Positions 33,649-42,679 of a stretch of DNA of 64,000 nt are shown here, piece by piece. Each line of letters begins with the position of its first letter. Within the stretch, counting starts at the first letter, position 1. Source of the DNA: Devosia sp. YR412 (GTDB taxonomy: Bacteria > Pseudomonadota > Alphaproteobacteria > Rhizobiales > Devosiaceae); NCBI RefSeq assembly GCF_900110945.1, contig NZ_FOFL01000007.1, positions 1-64,000 of the forward strand, read 5' to 3'. The notes under the pieces were generated by a model. That model had not been told where the DNA came from. It saw only the letters and a list, made by a program, of their open reading frames with translations, and searched no databases. The position numbers and the translations under genes were made by a program.

Positions 33649-35157
33649 ATGAGTGACATTGCTTCTTTCCGCCACGCCGTCGAAACCTTCATCTCTGCCC
33701 GGGGCTGGACACCGACCCGCTTCGGCCGCACCGTTGCGGGTGATCCGCTGTTCGTGTTCGACCTTCGCGAGGGCCGCGAGCCGCGCTCCGATACGCGCAC
33801 GCGCATCCTCAAGGCGATGCAGGATTTCGGCGACGGCGAGGCCCAGGCGCCGCTGCGCGTCGGCGTCGCCGGCCTCGGCAATGTCGGCGCCACGCTGGTC
33901 CGGATTCTTCAGAAAGACGGCGCCGAGCTCACCAAAAAGCTCGGCCGCCAGCTGGTGGTCACGGCTGTCGCCGCGCGCTCGCGGTCCCGCGACCGCGGCA
34001 TTGATATTTCCGGCCTCGAGTGGTTCGATGATCCGGTCGCCCTGGCCAAATCCGACGGCATCGACCTTTTCGTCGAACTGATCGGCGGCGAAGACGGCCC
34101 GGCCTTTGCCGCGGTGAAAGCCGCCCTCGAAATCGGCCGTCCGGTGGTCACCGCCAACAAGGCGCTGCTGGCCAAACATGGTGTGACGCTTGCCCGCATG
34201 GCCGAAGAATCCGGCGCCCAGCTGGGCTTTGAAGCCGCTGTCGCCGGCGGCATACCCGTCATCAAGACTCTCCGCGAAGGCCTCGGCTCGGCCCGCATCG
34301 CCAAGGTCTTCGGCATCATGAACGGCACCTGCAACTATATTCTCACCCGCATGGGTAATGAGGATATTTCCTTTGCCGATTGCCTCAAGGACGCCCAGGC
34401 CCTTGGCTATGCCGAAGCCGACCCGACCTTCGACGTCGAAGGTTTTGATACCGCCCACAAGCTGTCCATCCTCGCGACGCTCTGCTTCGGCTACGAGATC
34501 GCGCCTGACCAGATCCGCGTGGAAGGCATTTCCCGCATCACCCAGCATGACATCAAGGTCGCCGCCGAGCTCGGCTACAAGATCAAGCTGCTCGGCATTG
34601 CCCAGCGCACCGACGAGGGCATCGAGCAGCGCGTTCATCCGACCTTCGTGCCCAAAGGCTCGGCGATTGCCGGCGTCGATGGCGTGATGAATGCCGTGGC
34701 GCTCGAAACTGACCATGTGCATGAACTGCTGCTGGCCGGTCCCGGTGCCGGTGGCCCGCCGACCGCATCATCAGTCCTCTCCGACATCCTCGACATCGCC
34801 CGCGGCACTCGCGTGCCGCCGCTCGGCGTGCCCTCCGAGGAACTGCTGCCCTATAAGCAGGCGCCGATGCGCGCCCATGACGGCGGCTATTACATCCGCC
34901 TCAATGCCAAGGACGTGCCCGGCGCTTTGGCCGCCATCACCACCCGCATGGGCGAGCGGGGGATAAGCATCGATTCTGTCATCCAGCGGTCGGATTTGAA
35001 CGCTAAAGCCGTCTCGCTCGACGGCGCGCCGACCCGCACCGTGGTGATGATCACGCAGCAGACTTTGGAATCAGCCGTGCGTGAATCGCTTGCGCAGATC
35101 GCCGCCGACGGGTTTATCGTCGGTGAACCGCAGTTGATCCGGATCGAAACGCTCTGA
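33649..35157 (+). CDS. hom: Homoserine dehydrogenase with N-terminal HTH-like domain
   Basis: Reduces aspartate semialdehyde to homoserine in threonine and methionine synthesis. The enzyme begins near residue 68 (LRVGVAGLGNVGATLVRIL) and contains FVELIGGEDGPA, the catalytic-region GIMNGTCNYILTRM and YAEADPTFDVEGFD, and a C-terminal ACT domain (AKDVPGALAAITTRMGERGI). At 502 aa it is about 65 residues longer than usual. The extra N-terminus (FISARGWTPTRFGRTVAGD, then FVFDLREGREPRSDTRTRI) matches the pattern of small alphaproteobacterial Cro/HTH-like proteins. The frame is continuous, and the only internal ATG (codon 57) lies inside that module, so this is a genuine fusion as sequenced. Confidence 0.93.
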   Translation: MSDIASFRHAVETFISARGWTPTRFGRTVAGDPLFVFDLREGREPRSDTRTRILKAMQDFGDGEAQAPLRVGVAGLGNVGATLVRILQKDGAELTKKLGRQLVVTAVAARSRSRDRGIDISGLEWFDDPVALAKSDGIDLFVELIGGEDGPAFAAVKAALEIGRPVVTANKALLAKHGVTLARMAEESGAQLGFEAAVAGGIPVIKTLREGLGSARIAKVFGIMNGTCNYILTRMGNEDISFADCLKDAQALGYAEADPTFDVEGFDTAHKLSILATLCFGYEIAPDQIRVEGISRITQHDIKVAAELGYKIKLLGIAQRTDEGIEQRVHPTFVPKGSAIAGVDGVMNAVALETDHVHELLLAGPGAGGPPTASSVLSDILDIARGTRVPPLGVPSEELLPYKQAPMRAHDGGYYIRLNAKDVPGALAAITTRMGERGISIDSVIQRSDLNAKAVSLDGAPTRTVVMITQQTLESAVRESLAQIAADGFIVGEPQLIRIETL

Positions 35158-35196
35158 GTCCCGCCCGGGGACAAACAGGGCCCGGGGGGAAATAGA

Positions 35197-36183
35197 ATGA
35201 AGCTGACCAAGGCCGAGGGCGACAAGAGCCCCGCCAATCTGCACCGTAACCTGACGCTGGAGCTGGTGCGCGTCACCGAGCGCGCCGCCATCGCCGCCGC
35301 CGAATGGCGCGGCAAGGGCGATGAACAGGCCGCCGACCTCGCCGCCGTCCGGGCGATGAAGGACGAGCTCGACAGCGTCGCCATTTCCGGCCGCATCGTC
35401 ATCGGCGAAGGCGAACTGGGCGAGGTGGACGACCTGTTCATCGGCCAGGCCGTCGGCGCGGGCGAAGGCCCCGAAGTCGATATCGCCGTCGACCCGCTCG
35501 AAGGCGTCACCCTCTGCGCCAAGAACCAGCCCGATTCCCTCGTCGTCCTCGCCATGGCCGAACGCGGCGGTCTGCTCAACGTCGCCCGCAATGTCTATAT
35601 GCACAAGATCGCCGTCGGCGCCGACTATGCGCCGGGCACCGTCAATATCGACTGGACGGCCAGCGAAAACGTCCGGGCCTTGGCCAAGGCCAAGGGCGTG
35701 CCCTTGAGCGAAATCACCGCCATCGTGCTCGATAGGCCCCGTCACGCCGGCCTGATCGAGGAATTGCGCACCACCGGCGTCGCCGTGAAGCTGCTCAGCG
35801 ACGGCGACATTGCCGGCGTCATCCATGCCGTCAACACGGTCGATACCGGCGTGGACATTTATCTCGGCTCCGGCGGCGCCCCTGAAGGCGTGCTGGCCGC
35901 CGCGGCCCTGCGCTGCATCGGCGGCCACATGCAGGGCAAGCTCATCCTCGACACGCCCGACAAGCGCCTGCGCGCCCGCGAAATGGGCATCGAGGACCCC
36001 AACCGCAACTACGACGTGACCGAACTCGCCGCCGGCGACGTGCTGTTCTCCGCCACCGGTATCACCGACGGCTCACTGGTCGAAGGCGTCCGCCTGCGCC
36101 GCGGCTTCATCGAGACCAGCACGGTCGTGATGCGCAGCTGGAGCCAGACGACGCGGTGGATCAAGGCGCGGCACGCGAGGTAG
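35197..36183 (+). CDS. glpX: Class II fructose-1,6-bisphosphatase
   Basis: Gluconeogenic phosphatase of 328 aa, cytoplasmic and metal-dependent. Family signatures are ALELVRVTERAAIAAAEWRG-like (here LELVRVTERAAIAAAEW), GRIVIGEGELGEVDDLFIGQ, the active-site segment DIAVDPLEGVTLCAKN and GSGGAPEGVLAAAALRCIGG. It follows hom by 39 bp in the order conserved among Rhizobiales, and GGGGGAAA precedes the ATG. A dispersed repeat composite follows the gene. Confidence 0.96.
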   Translation: MKLTKAEGDKSPANLHRNLTLELVRVTERAAIAAAEWRGKGDEQAADLAAVRAMKDELDSVAISGRIVIGEGELGEVDDLFIGQAVGAGEGPEVDIAVDPLEGVTLCAKNQPDSLVVLAMAERGGLLNVARNVYMHKIAVGADYAPGTVNIDWTASENVRALAKAKGVPLSEITAIVLDRPRHAGLIEELRTTGVAVKLLSDGDIAGVIHAVNTVDTGVDIYLGSGGAPEGVLAAAALRCIGGHMQGKLILDTPDKRLRAREMGIEDPNRNYDVTELAAGDVLFSATGITDGSLVEGVRLRRGFIETSTVVMRSWSQTTRWIKARHAR

Positions 36184-36200
36184 GCTAACCACCTCTTGTC

Positions 36201-36351
36201 CTCCCCCGCCTGCGGGGGAGGGGGACCGCGTGTAGCGTGGTGGAGGGGGGAGCCACGTGCACCGACCATCCCATTGTCCACCTTCTATTCGCGCAAGCCG
36301 CTCCCCTCTCCACCGCCTTTGGCGGTCCTCCTCTCCCGTAAACGGGAGAGG
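36201..36351. repeat. Composite intergenic palindromic repeat (copy 2)
   Basis: Starts with a 9-bp hairpin CTCCCCCGC-CT-GCGGGGGAG and the tail GGGGACCGCGTGTAGCGTGG, and ends with a 9-bp hairpin CCTCTCCCG-TAAA-CGGGAGAGG. The latter is the reverse complement of the hairpin at 164-185. The internal CTCTCCACCGCC block also matches the first copy. It occupies the glpX-recJ gap and leaves little room for a separate recJ promoter. Confidence 0.65.
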
Positions 36352-36401
36352 AGACACGGCGCCCCTCGACCTCCCCCCTCAAATCGCTTAACCCTCCCTC
36401 C

Positions 36402-38189
36402 ATGCTTGACGCCCCGCGCCCTTTTCTCGACGTCACCCGGTCCCTCACCGGACGCATGTGGACCGATCGTCTTGATATGGCGACGACGCGCATGGCGACG
36501 GCGATTTCCCAGCGCAGCGGCATTTCCGAAATTCTCGCCCGCATCATCGCGGCGCGCGGCGTCACCCTCGACGAGGCCGATGCCTATCTCGATCCCACTA
36601 TCCGTGGGTTGATGCCCGATCCCTCGACGCTCACCGCCATGGACGCGCTGGCCGACCGCATCGCCCAGGCCATCACCGACAATGAATCCGTGGCACTGTT
36701 CGGTGATTACGACGTCGACGGCGCCTGTTCCTGCGCCCTGATGGCGCGCTATCTGCGCCACTTCGGCGTCGAGCCGCAGGTGCATATTCCCGACCGCATT
36801 TTCGAAGGCTATGGCCCCAATATCGGCGCCATGGACAAGCTGATCGATGCCGGCGCCACGCTCATCATCACCCTCGACTGCGGCACCACCAGCATGGCGC
36901 CGATCGCCCATGCCCGCTCCCGCGGCGCCGATGTGCTGGTGATTGACCACCATCTGGCGGATCACGCGCTGCCCGAGGCCAATGCCCTGGTCAATCCCAA
37001 CCGGCCGGACGACATTTCCGGCCTCGGCTATCTCTGTGCCGCCGGCGTCACCTTCATGGTGCTGGTCGCCGTCAACCGCGCTTTGCGCCTGCGCGGCGAT
37101 ACCGGCCTGCCGGACCTGTTGAAACTGCTCGATCTCGTGGCCCTCGCCACGGTCTGCGACGTCGTCCCGCTCACGGGCCTCAACCGCGCCTTCGTCGTGC
37201 GTGGCCTTGAAGTCGCCCGCCGCGGCGATAACAAGGGCATGGCGGCGCTGGCGCTGGCTGCTCGTCTCAGCGGCCCGATCAACCCCTATCATCTCGGCTT
37301 CCTGCTCGGTCCGCGCATCAATGCCGGCGGCCGTATCGGCAATGCCGCGCTGGGGGTCGAACTGCTGACCACCGATGACGAGCACCATTCCCTCGCCATC
37401 GCCGCCCGGCTCGACGAGCTCAATACCGAGCGTCAGCGCATCGAAGTGGAAGCAGTCGAAGAAGCCGCCGCCGTGGCCGAACTCGAGATCGGCAGCGGGG
37501 AGGGGCCGCCGGTGCTCGTCCTCGCCTCGGCCAATTGGCATCCCGGCGTTGCCGGCCTCATCGCCTCGCGCCTGAAAGACCGCTTCGAACGCCCGACCTT
37601 TGCCATCGCGCTCGGCCCCGACGGCGCCGGCACTGGCTCCGGCCGCTCAATGCCCGGCGTCGATCTCGGCCGCGCCGTCATCGAGGCCGTCGAGCTCGGC
37701 CTTCTCGCCAAAGGCGGCGGCCATGCCATGGCGGCCGGTATCACCATCAAGCAGGACCAGCTCGGCGCTTTCCGCTCCTTCCTCGCGCAAAAGCTCTCGG
37801 TCGATGTGACCGCTGCCCGCGCCGCCACGGCACTACCAATCGACGCGGCGCTGACCGCCCGCGGCGCCACGCTCGACCTCGTGCAAGCGCTGGAGCGGGC
37901 AGGGCCCTATGGCGCCGGCAATCCCGGCCCGCTGTTCGCCTTTCCGGCCCACCGTGCCCGCTATGCCCAGATCGTCGGCAAGGGCGGCCATGTCAGCTTC
38001 ACCCTGACCTCCGAAGATGGCGCGCGCCTCAAGGCCATCGCCTTCCGCGCCGCCAATACTGCGCTGGGCGATGCGCTGCTGCGCGATGCCGACCCGGCCT
38101 GGCATTTTGCCGGCGCGCTTTCGGTCGATCACTACCAGGGTCGCGAGCAGGTGCAGTTCCGCCTGACCGACATGGCTAAACCCAAGTGA
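36402..38189 (+). CDS. recJ: Single-stranded-DNA-specific exonuclease RecJ
   Basis: A 595-aa 5'-3' ssDNA exonuclease of the DHH phosphoesterase superfamily, used in RecF-pathway recombination and mismatch or base-excision repair. Motif I is LFGDYDVDGAC (near residue 101), the DHH motif is D182-H183-H184 (VLVIDHHLADH), and the DHHA1 region shows GPRINAGGRIGNA and ANWHPGVAGLIASRLKDRF with the later GGGHAMAAG. A C-terminal OB-like part (HVSFTLTSEDGARLKAIAFR) completes the family architecture. It follows glpX on the same strand, as in other Rhizobiales. Confidence 0.96.
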   Translation: MLDAPRPFLDVTRSLTGRMWTDRLDMATTRMATAISQRSGISEILARIIAARGVTLDEADAYLDPTIRGLMPDPSTLTAMDALADRIAQAITDNESVALFGDYDVDGACSCALMARYLRHFGVEPQVHIPDRIFEGYGPNIGAMDKLIDAGATLIITLDCGTTSMAPIAHARSRGADVLVIDHHLADHALPEANALVNPNRPDDISGLGYLCAAGVTFMVLVAVNRALRLRGDTGLPDLLKLLDLVALATVCDVVPLTGLNRAFVVRGLEVARRGDNKGMAALALAARLSGPINPYHLGFLLGPRINAGGRIGNAALGVELLTTDDEHHSLAIAARLDELNTERQRIEVEAVEEAAAVAELEIGSGEGPPVLVLASANWHPGVAGLIASRLKDRFERPTFAIALGPDGAGTGSGRSMPGVDLGRAVIEAVELGLLAKGGGHAMAAGITIKQDQLGAFRSFLAQKLSVDVTAARAATALPIDAALTARGATLDLVQALERAGPYGAGNPGPLFAFPAHRARYAQIVGKGGHVSFTLTSEDGARLKAIAFRAANTALGDALLRDADPAWHFAGALSVDHYQGREQVQFRLTDMAKPK

Positions 38190-38194
38190 CCGGA

Positions 38195-38239
38195 GCGCTT
38201 TCAGCAAAAGTGGACACCACTTTTGCGGTTCGAAAGCGC
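38195..38239. repeat. Nested palindromic repeat downstream of recJ
   Basis: Outer 8-bp arms GCGCTTTC/GAAAGCGC enclose inner perfect 10-bp arms GCAAAAGTGG/CCACTTTTGC with an ACA loop. I know similar CAAAAGTGG-centred palindromes as recurrent intergenic sequences in Rhizobiales. It may also serve as the recJ terminator. Confidence 0.6.
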
Positions 38240-38309
38240 GACAGATGAAAAATCAGGGCATTTCAGCGTCTTAGTAGCCCGCTCAAATGCCATATAAGAA
38301 ACTTTGCAC

Positions 38310-38339
38310 TGATCCACGCCGTTGCTCTCCCCGTACAAG
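38310..38339 (+). promoter_or_regulatory. RpoE (ECF11)-type promoter of the oxidoreductase-DUF1365-cfa operon
   Basis: TGATCC, an 18-bp spacer, then TACAAG, about 31 bp upstream of the flavin oxidoreductase start. The same spacing and hexamers (TGATCC-N18-TAGAAG) precede the ECF sigma gene at 43950-43979. This agrees with the TGATCC-type promoters known for RpoE of Rhodobacter. Confidence 0.75.
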
Positions 38340-38370
38340 CTCCATAGGGCCAAGCGGAGATCTCCCGGAC

Positions 38371-39705
38371 ATGACTGCTTCGACCATTGCCGTGATCGGC
38401 TCGGGAATTTCCGGCCTGTCAGCCGCCTGGCTGCTTTCAAAATCCCATAGCGTCACGCTGTTCGAAAAGAACGCCGTGCTGGGCGGCCACAGCAATACGG
38501 TGATGGCGCCAACGCCCCAGGGTCCGGTGCCGGTCGATACCGGCTTCATCGTCTATAACGAGAAGAACTACCCTAACCTGACCGCGTTTTTCGACCATTT
38601 CGAGGTCGAGACCGCGCGCTCCTATATGAGCTTTGCCGTGTCGATCGGCGAAGGGCAGATGGAATATTCCGGCGAATATCTCTGGGGCCTGTTCGGCCAG
38701 CGCCGCAATATCGTGCGCCCGCGCCACTGGAAGCTCGTCAGCGACATCATGCGCTTCTTCCGCGATGCTGAAGGGCAGATGCAGACCTGCGCCGACGATC
38801 TCTCGATCGGCGACTTCCTCAAGCGCTTCGACTATTCGCAGGCCTTCATCGACGATCACATCCTGCCGATTTCGGCCGCCATCTGGTCGACCCCGTCGCG
38901 CGGCATGCTGGAATTTCCGGCCCGCACCTTCATCGAATTCTTCGCCAATCACTCGCTGCTGCAGGTTACCGGTCGCCCGCTCTGGCGTACGGTGAAGGGC
39001 GGCTCGCGCGAATATATCAACAAGCTCGTCGCTGCGACGCAGATGGAAACCGTGCTCAATGCCGGCATCACCGCCGTGCGCCGCCATGCCCAGGGCGCCG
39101 AAATCTATTTCGAGGACGGCAGCCATCGTCACTTCGACCAGGTGGTCTTCGCCACCCATGCCGATCAGGCCCTGGCGCTGATCGCCGATCCGAGCGAAGC
39201 CGAACAGCGCATCCTGTCCGCCTTTCGCTACACCAATAATCGCGCCGTGCTGCATACCGACAAGAGCTTCATGCCCAAGCGCCGCCATCTCTGGTCGGCC
39301 TGGAATTATCTGCGCGGCACCGCAGGCGAAGAGGGCCTCAGCCTGACCTATTGGATGAACAAGCTTCAGCCGCTGCCCACCACGCAAAACCTCTTCGTCA
39401 CGCTCAATCCGCATCGCGAGGTCGCGCCGGAAACCGTGGCCTATGAGGTGGATTACAAGCATCCGCTGTTCGATGCCGCGGCCATTGCGGCTCAGCCGCA
39501 GCTGCACCAGATTCAGGGCGTCAATAACTCCTGGTTTGCCGGCGCCTGGATGGGCTACGGTTTTCACGAGGATGGCCTGCAGTCGGGCCTCGAAGTGGCC
39601 GAACGCATCGGCCCGGTCCAGCGCCCCTGGCAGGTTGCCGAGCAGCGCGGCCGCATTGCGCATAACTGGGTCGAGGGAGACCAGAAGCTATGGGCGGCGG
39701 AATAA
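38371..39705 (+). CDS. FAD/NAD(P)-binding amine oxidase-like oxidoreductase
   Basis: A 444-aa flavoprotein with the N-terminal motif IAVIGSGISGLSAAWLLSKSHSVTLFEKN and a C-terminal flavin contact in SWFAGAWMGYGFHEDGLQSGLEVA. It belongs to the group regularly found with a DUF1365 protein and a cyclopropane fatty acid synthase-like methyltransferase in RpoE/ChrR regulons; in Rhodobacter a member has been linked to furan fatty acid synthesis. The start is ATG 38371, with GGAG upstream; the frame from 38287 would contain the promoter. First gene of a three-gene operon. It probably acts on phospholipid-bound acyl chains. Confidence 0.88.
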   Translation: MTASTIAVIGSGISGLSAAWLLSKSHSVTLFEKNAVLGGHSNTVMAPTPQGPVPVDTGFIVYNEKNYPNLTAFFDHFEVETARSYMSFAVSIGEGQMEYSGEYLWGLFGQRRNIVRPRHWKLVSDIMRFFRDAEGQMQTCADDLSIGDFLKRFDYSQAFIDDHILPISAAIWSTPSRGMLEFPARTFIEFFANHSLLQVTGRPLWRTVKGGSREYINKLVAATQMETVLNAGITAVRRHAQGAEIYFEDGSHRHFDQVVFATHADQALALIADPSEAEQRILSAFRYTNNRAVLHTDKSFMPKRRHLWSAWNYLRGTAGEEGLSLTYWMNKLQPLPTTQNLFVTLNPHREVAPETVAYEVDYKHPLFDAAAIAAQPQLHQIQGVNNSWFAGAWMGYGFHEDGLQSGLEVAERIGPVQRPWQVAEQRGRIAHNWVEGDQKLWAAE

Positions 39706-40460
39706 GCGACGGCGCTATCTATGTCGGCGACGTCGTGCACAAGCGTGCCCGGCCCAAACGCCATGCGCTGCGCTACCGGGTTTTCTCTATGCTGGTCGAT
39801 CTCGACCAGCTTGATTCTCTGGATGAGAAACTCCGCTTCTTCTCCTTGAATAGATTCAACCTTGTCTCACTGGTGAGTAAGGATTTCGGACCGCGCGACG
39901 GCAGCAGCGTTGCCGCCTTCATCCGCCGCAAGGCGGCTGCGGCCGGCGTTCCCGACATCGCCAAGATCCGCATGCTGGCCTATCCGCGCCTGCTCGGCTT
40001 CGCCTTCAATCCGATCACCGTCTACTATTGCGAAGACTCAGCAGGCACCGTGCGCTTCATGGCCTATGAGGTCAGCAATACCTTTGGCGAGCACCATTTT
40101 TATCAGGCCAATGTGACCCCGGTGGATGGCGAAATCCGCCACGAGGCCAGCAAGGCGCTCTACGTTTCGCCCTTCAACACCATGGAGGGCGACTACCGTT
40201 TTTCTGTGCGCCCTCCGTCGGAAACCGTCTTCCTCGGCATCACCTTGTCCGACGCCGAAGGCGGGCTGTTGACGGCCTATTTCGAAGGTGAACGCCGCCC
40301 CCTGAGTGACGCTACGCTCCTGAAACTGCTGCTTGCATATCCCTTTATGACCGCTAAAGTGGTGGCGGGCATACACTGGGAAGCACTGCTTTTGTGGCTC
40401 AAGGGTGTGCCGCCGACGCTTAAATTGAGGCGGCCGCCAAAGCGCCGCCACCAGCTCTAG
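39690..40460 (+). CDS. DUF1365 family protein
   Basis: A 256-aa protein of unknown biochemical function. Family marks are YVGDVVHKRARPKRHALRYRVFSML at the start, then MLAYPRLLGFAFNPITVYYC and EVSNTFGEHHFY. It overlaps the oxidoreductase gene by 16 bp and lies 24 bp before the cfa-like gene, so the three products are made together. The cluster is a known marker of the singlet-oxygen regulon. A role in acyl-chain modification, with its neighbours, is inference. Confidence 0.9.
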   Translation: MGGGISDGAIYVGDVVHKRARPKRHALRYRVFSMLVDLDQLDSLDEKLRFFSLNRFNLVSLVSKDFGPRDGSSVAAFIRRKAAAAGVPDIAKIRMLAYPRLLGFAFNPITVYYCEDSAGTVRFMAYEVSNTFGEHHFYQANVTPVDGEIRHEASKALYVSPFNTMEGDYRFSVRPPSETVFLGITLSDAEGGLLTAYFEGERRPLSDATLLKLLLAYPFMTAKVVAGIHWEALLLWLKGVPPTLKLRRPPKRRHQL

Positions 40461-40484
40461 CCAGTTTTTGGATCAAGCGGCACG

Positions 40485-41720
40485 ATGAACAAGACCGTTG
40501 TAGAAGCCAGCAATACCGGCGTTACGCCGTGGACGAAGTTTGCCTCCTGGGCCGTCGAAAAGATCGGCTACAAGCTGCTCGGCAAGCCCAAATACGGCGC
40601 TGTGACCGTCATCCTGCCCAATGGGCGGACGCGCACGGTCGGCGATCCGGCGACCGGCGAGCATTCGGTTTTGCGGCTCAACAATTTCAAGGTCATCACC
40701 GAGGCCATGAAGCGTGGCACGGTGGGCTTTGCCTCGGCCTATATGAATGGCGATATCGAGGTCGACGACCTGACGGCGCTGCTGCGCTTCTTCCTGCAGA
40801 ATCGCGACATGTTCGAAGAGGCCAATCCGGGCCTGTTCCGCCGCGCCGCCGGCGATCTGCATTATCACCTGTCGCGCCGCAATACGCTGGAAGGCTCCAA
40901 GAAGAACATCGCCGAGCACTATGACCTCGGCAATGATTTCTACGGCCAATGGCTCGACCCTTCGATGACCTATTCCTCGGCGGTCTTCACCTCGGGCGAC
41001 CAGAGCCTCGAAGAAGCGCAGCGCGAAAAATATCGCCGCGTCGCCGACATGGCCGGCGTCAAGCCGGGCTCCTCAGTTTTGGAAATCGGCTGCGGCTGGG
41101 GCGGCTTCGCCGAAACCGTCGCCCGCGACTACCAGGCCAATCTGCGCGGCATCACCCTCTCCGCCGAACAGCTTAAATACGGCCAGGAACGCTTGGCCAA
41201 ACAGGGCCTCGACAAGTTCGCCACGCTGGTTTTCGAAGACTATCGCCACACCGAGGGTCAGTTCGACCATATCGGCTCGATCGAAATGATCGAGGCGGTC
41301 GGCGAAGACAATTGGCCGAGCTACTTCCAGACCGTGCATGATCGCCTCAAGCCCGGTGGCACGGCGGCGATCCAGGCCATCACCATTAACGAGGCCGATT
41401 TCGACGGCTATCGCTCCGGCCCCGATTTCATCCAGCGCTACATCTTCCCCGGCGGCATGCTGCTGACCAAGACGGTGATGCAGGAATTCGGCGACAAATA
41501 CGGCCTGGTGCTGGAAAATGTCGACACCTTCCGCCTGAGCTACGCCAAGACGCTCAAGCTATGGCGCGAGCGCTTCCTAGAACGCTGGCCGATGATCGCG
41601 CCCCTTGGCTACGACGAAGAATTCAAGCGCAAGTGGGTGTATTATCTGAGCTATTGCGAGGCAGGGTTCACCGAAGGATCCATCGACGTCGGGATTTACC
41701 AGTACCGCCGGCCTGTTTAG
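40485..41720 (+). CDS. cfa: Cyclopropane-fatty-acyl-phospholipid synthase family methyltransferase
   Basis: A 411-aa SAM-dependent methyltransferase that modifies double bonds of membrane lipid acyl chains. An N-terminal lipid-binding domain (about 1-130) precedes NIAEHYDLGNDFYGQWLDPSMTYSSAVF, the SAM motif VLEIGCGWGGFAETVA, the SIEMIEAVGEDNW segment (active-site Glu region) and the C-terminal FRLSYAKTLKLWRERF. Classical Cfa makes cyclopropanes; operon members in RpoE regulons may instead be methylases for branched or furan fatty acids (UfaM-like). Last gene of the operon with the TGATCC-type promoter. The symbol is by family. Confidence 0.92.
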   Translation: MNKTVVEASNTGVTPWTKFASWAVEKIGYKLLGKPKYGAVTVILPNGRTRTVGDPATGEHSVLRLNNFKVITEAMKRGTVGFASAYMNGDIEVDDLTALLRFFLQNRDMFEEANPGLFRRAAGDLHYHLSRRNTLEGSKKNIAEHYDLGNDFYGQWLDPSMTYSSAVFTSGDQSLEEAQREKYRRVADMAGVKPGSSVLEIGCGWGGFAETVARDYQANLRGITLSAEQLKYGQERLAKQGLDKFATLVFEDYRHTEGQFDHIGSIEMIEAVGEDNWPSYFQTVHDRLKPGGTAAIQAITINEADFDGYRSGPDFIQRYIFPGGMLLTKTVMQEFGDKYGLVLENVDTFRLSYAKTLKLWRERFLERWPMIAPLGYDEEFKRKWVYYLSYCEAGFTEGSIDVGIYQYRRPV

Positions 41721-41764
41721 GGCGGTTTTAAGTATGGCGCTTCCTGTCGGTTAGCCACCGGCTT

Positions 41765-41908
41765 CACCCTCCCCCTTGAGGGGAGGGAAGCGAGATAGGA
41801 CTTAGCCCTTTGCTAAGTCCGTCATCGAGCAGGAAGGGGGTATGTTCCGCTGGCTCAGCGCCTGTTGCCTACCCCCTCCCTTGATCCCTCCCCTCAAGGG
41901 GGAGGGTG
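41765..41908. repeat. MITE-like element with 24-bp terminal inverted repeats
   Basis: Perfect 24-bp inverted ends (41765-41788 and 41885-41908; left end CACCCTCCCCCTTGAGGGG...) enclose about 96 bp. Inside, a perfect 9-bp hairpin GGACTTAGC/GCTAAGTCC lies at 41798-41820. It has no coding capacity. It stands between the converging cfa and SDR genes and would also form a strong transcription-stopping structure. Confidence 0.7.
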
Positions 41909-41926
41909 TCGACTGCACCATCTCGG

Positions 41927-42679
41927 CTACTTCGGAACCATCTTCCCCGTCAGCCAGAAAAACACCGGATACGGCAACCACCGCACCGTCTTCATCAGCC
42001 AGACCATGCGCTTCGGAAACGCGATCTCGAATCGATCCGACTGCGTCAGTCCATCGACGATCCGCTTGGCCGCCTCATCGGTTTCCATCAGAAACGGCAT
42101 CGGGAAATCGTTCTTGTCGGTCAGTTCGGATTTGACGAACCCCGGCGCAATCATCCGCACCTTGATATTCTTCGGCGCGAGCTCGCTCCGCATTGTCTCC
42201 AGCAGGTTGATGATCCCCGCCTTGGTCGAGGAATAGGCCGCCGAACGGGGCAGGCCAAAATATCCCGCCACCGAAGCGATCGCCGCAAAGTGCCCGCCGC
42301 CCTGGGCTTCCATCTGCTTGAGCAGCGGACCCGCAATGCGGATCAGCCCGAGATAATTGGTATTCACCACCGTCTCGAATTTCTCGAATTCATAGTCGCC
42401 CACATCCATCGGCTGCCACGCCGCAGCCCCGAAGATGAACAGGTCGATCCGCCCCAGATCAGCAACGATGGTCTGGATAATCGCGGCAATGGCATCACTA
42501 TCCGTTACATCCAGCGCATATGGCCTGATCGCCGCGTTCCCCTTGGCCACGGCCTCCAGCTTCTCCACCCGCCGGCCGGAAATCGCCACCGTCCAGCCTT
42601 GCGCGGCCAAGAGCTTTGCCACCGCAGCGCCAATTCCCGAACCACCGCCGATAATCCACGCCACGCCAGCTTTCATCAC
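41927..42679 (-). CDS. Short-chain dehydrogenase/reductase (SDR)
   Basis: A 250-aa classical SDR: cofactor motif GGGSGIGAAVAKLL, active-site S-Y-K as ASVAGYF and YSSTK (YSSTKAGIINLLETM), and a hydrophobic C-terminus (MVWLMKTVRWLPYPVFFWLTG) that may anchor it to the membrane, as in lipid-acting SDRs. The start is GTG 42679 or ATG 42676, directly next to the chrR stop, so it is cotranslated with the sigma/anti-sigma pair. SDR genes are recurrent members of RpoE/ChrR-controlled clusters. It may act on oxidised lipids. Confidence 0.88.
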   Translation of the reverse strand: MMKAGVAWIIGGGSGIGAAVAKLLAAQGWTVAISGRRVEKLEAVAKGNAAIRPYALDVTDSDAIAAIIQTIVADLGRIDLFIFGAAAWQPMDVGDYEFEKFETVVNTNYLGLIRIAGPLLKQMEAQGGGHFAAIASVAGYFGLPRSAAYSSTKAGIINLLETMRSELAPKNIKVRMIAPGFVKSELTDKNDFPMPFLMETDEAAKRIVDGLTQSDRFEIAFPKRMVWLMKTVRWLPYPVFFWLTGKMVPK

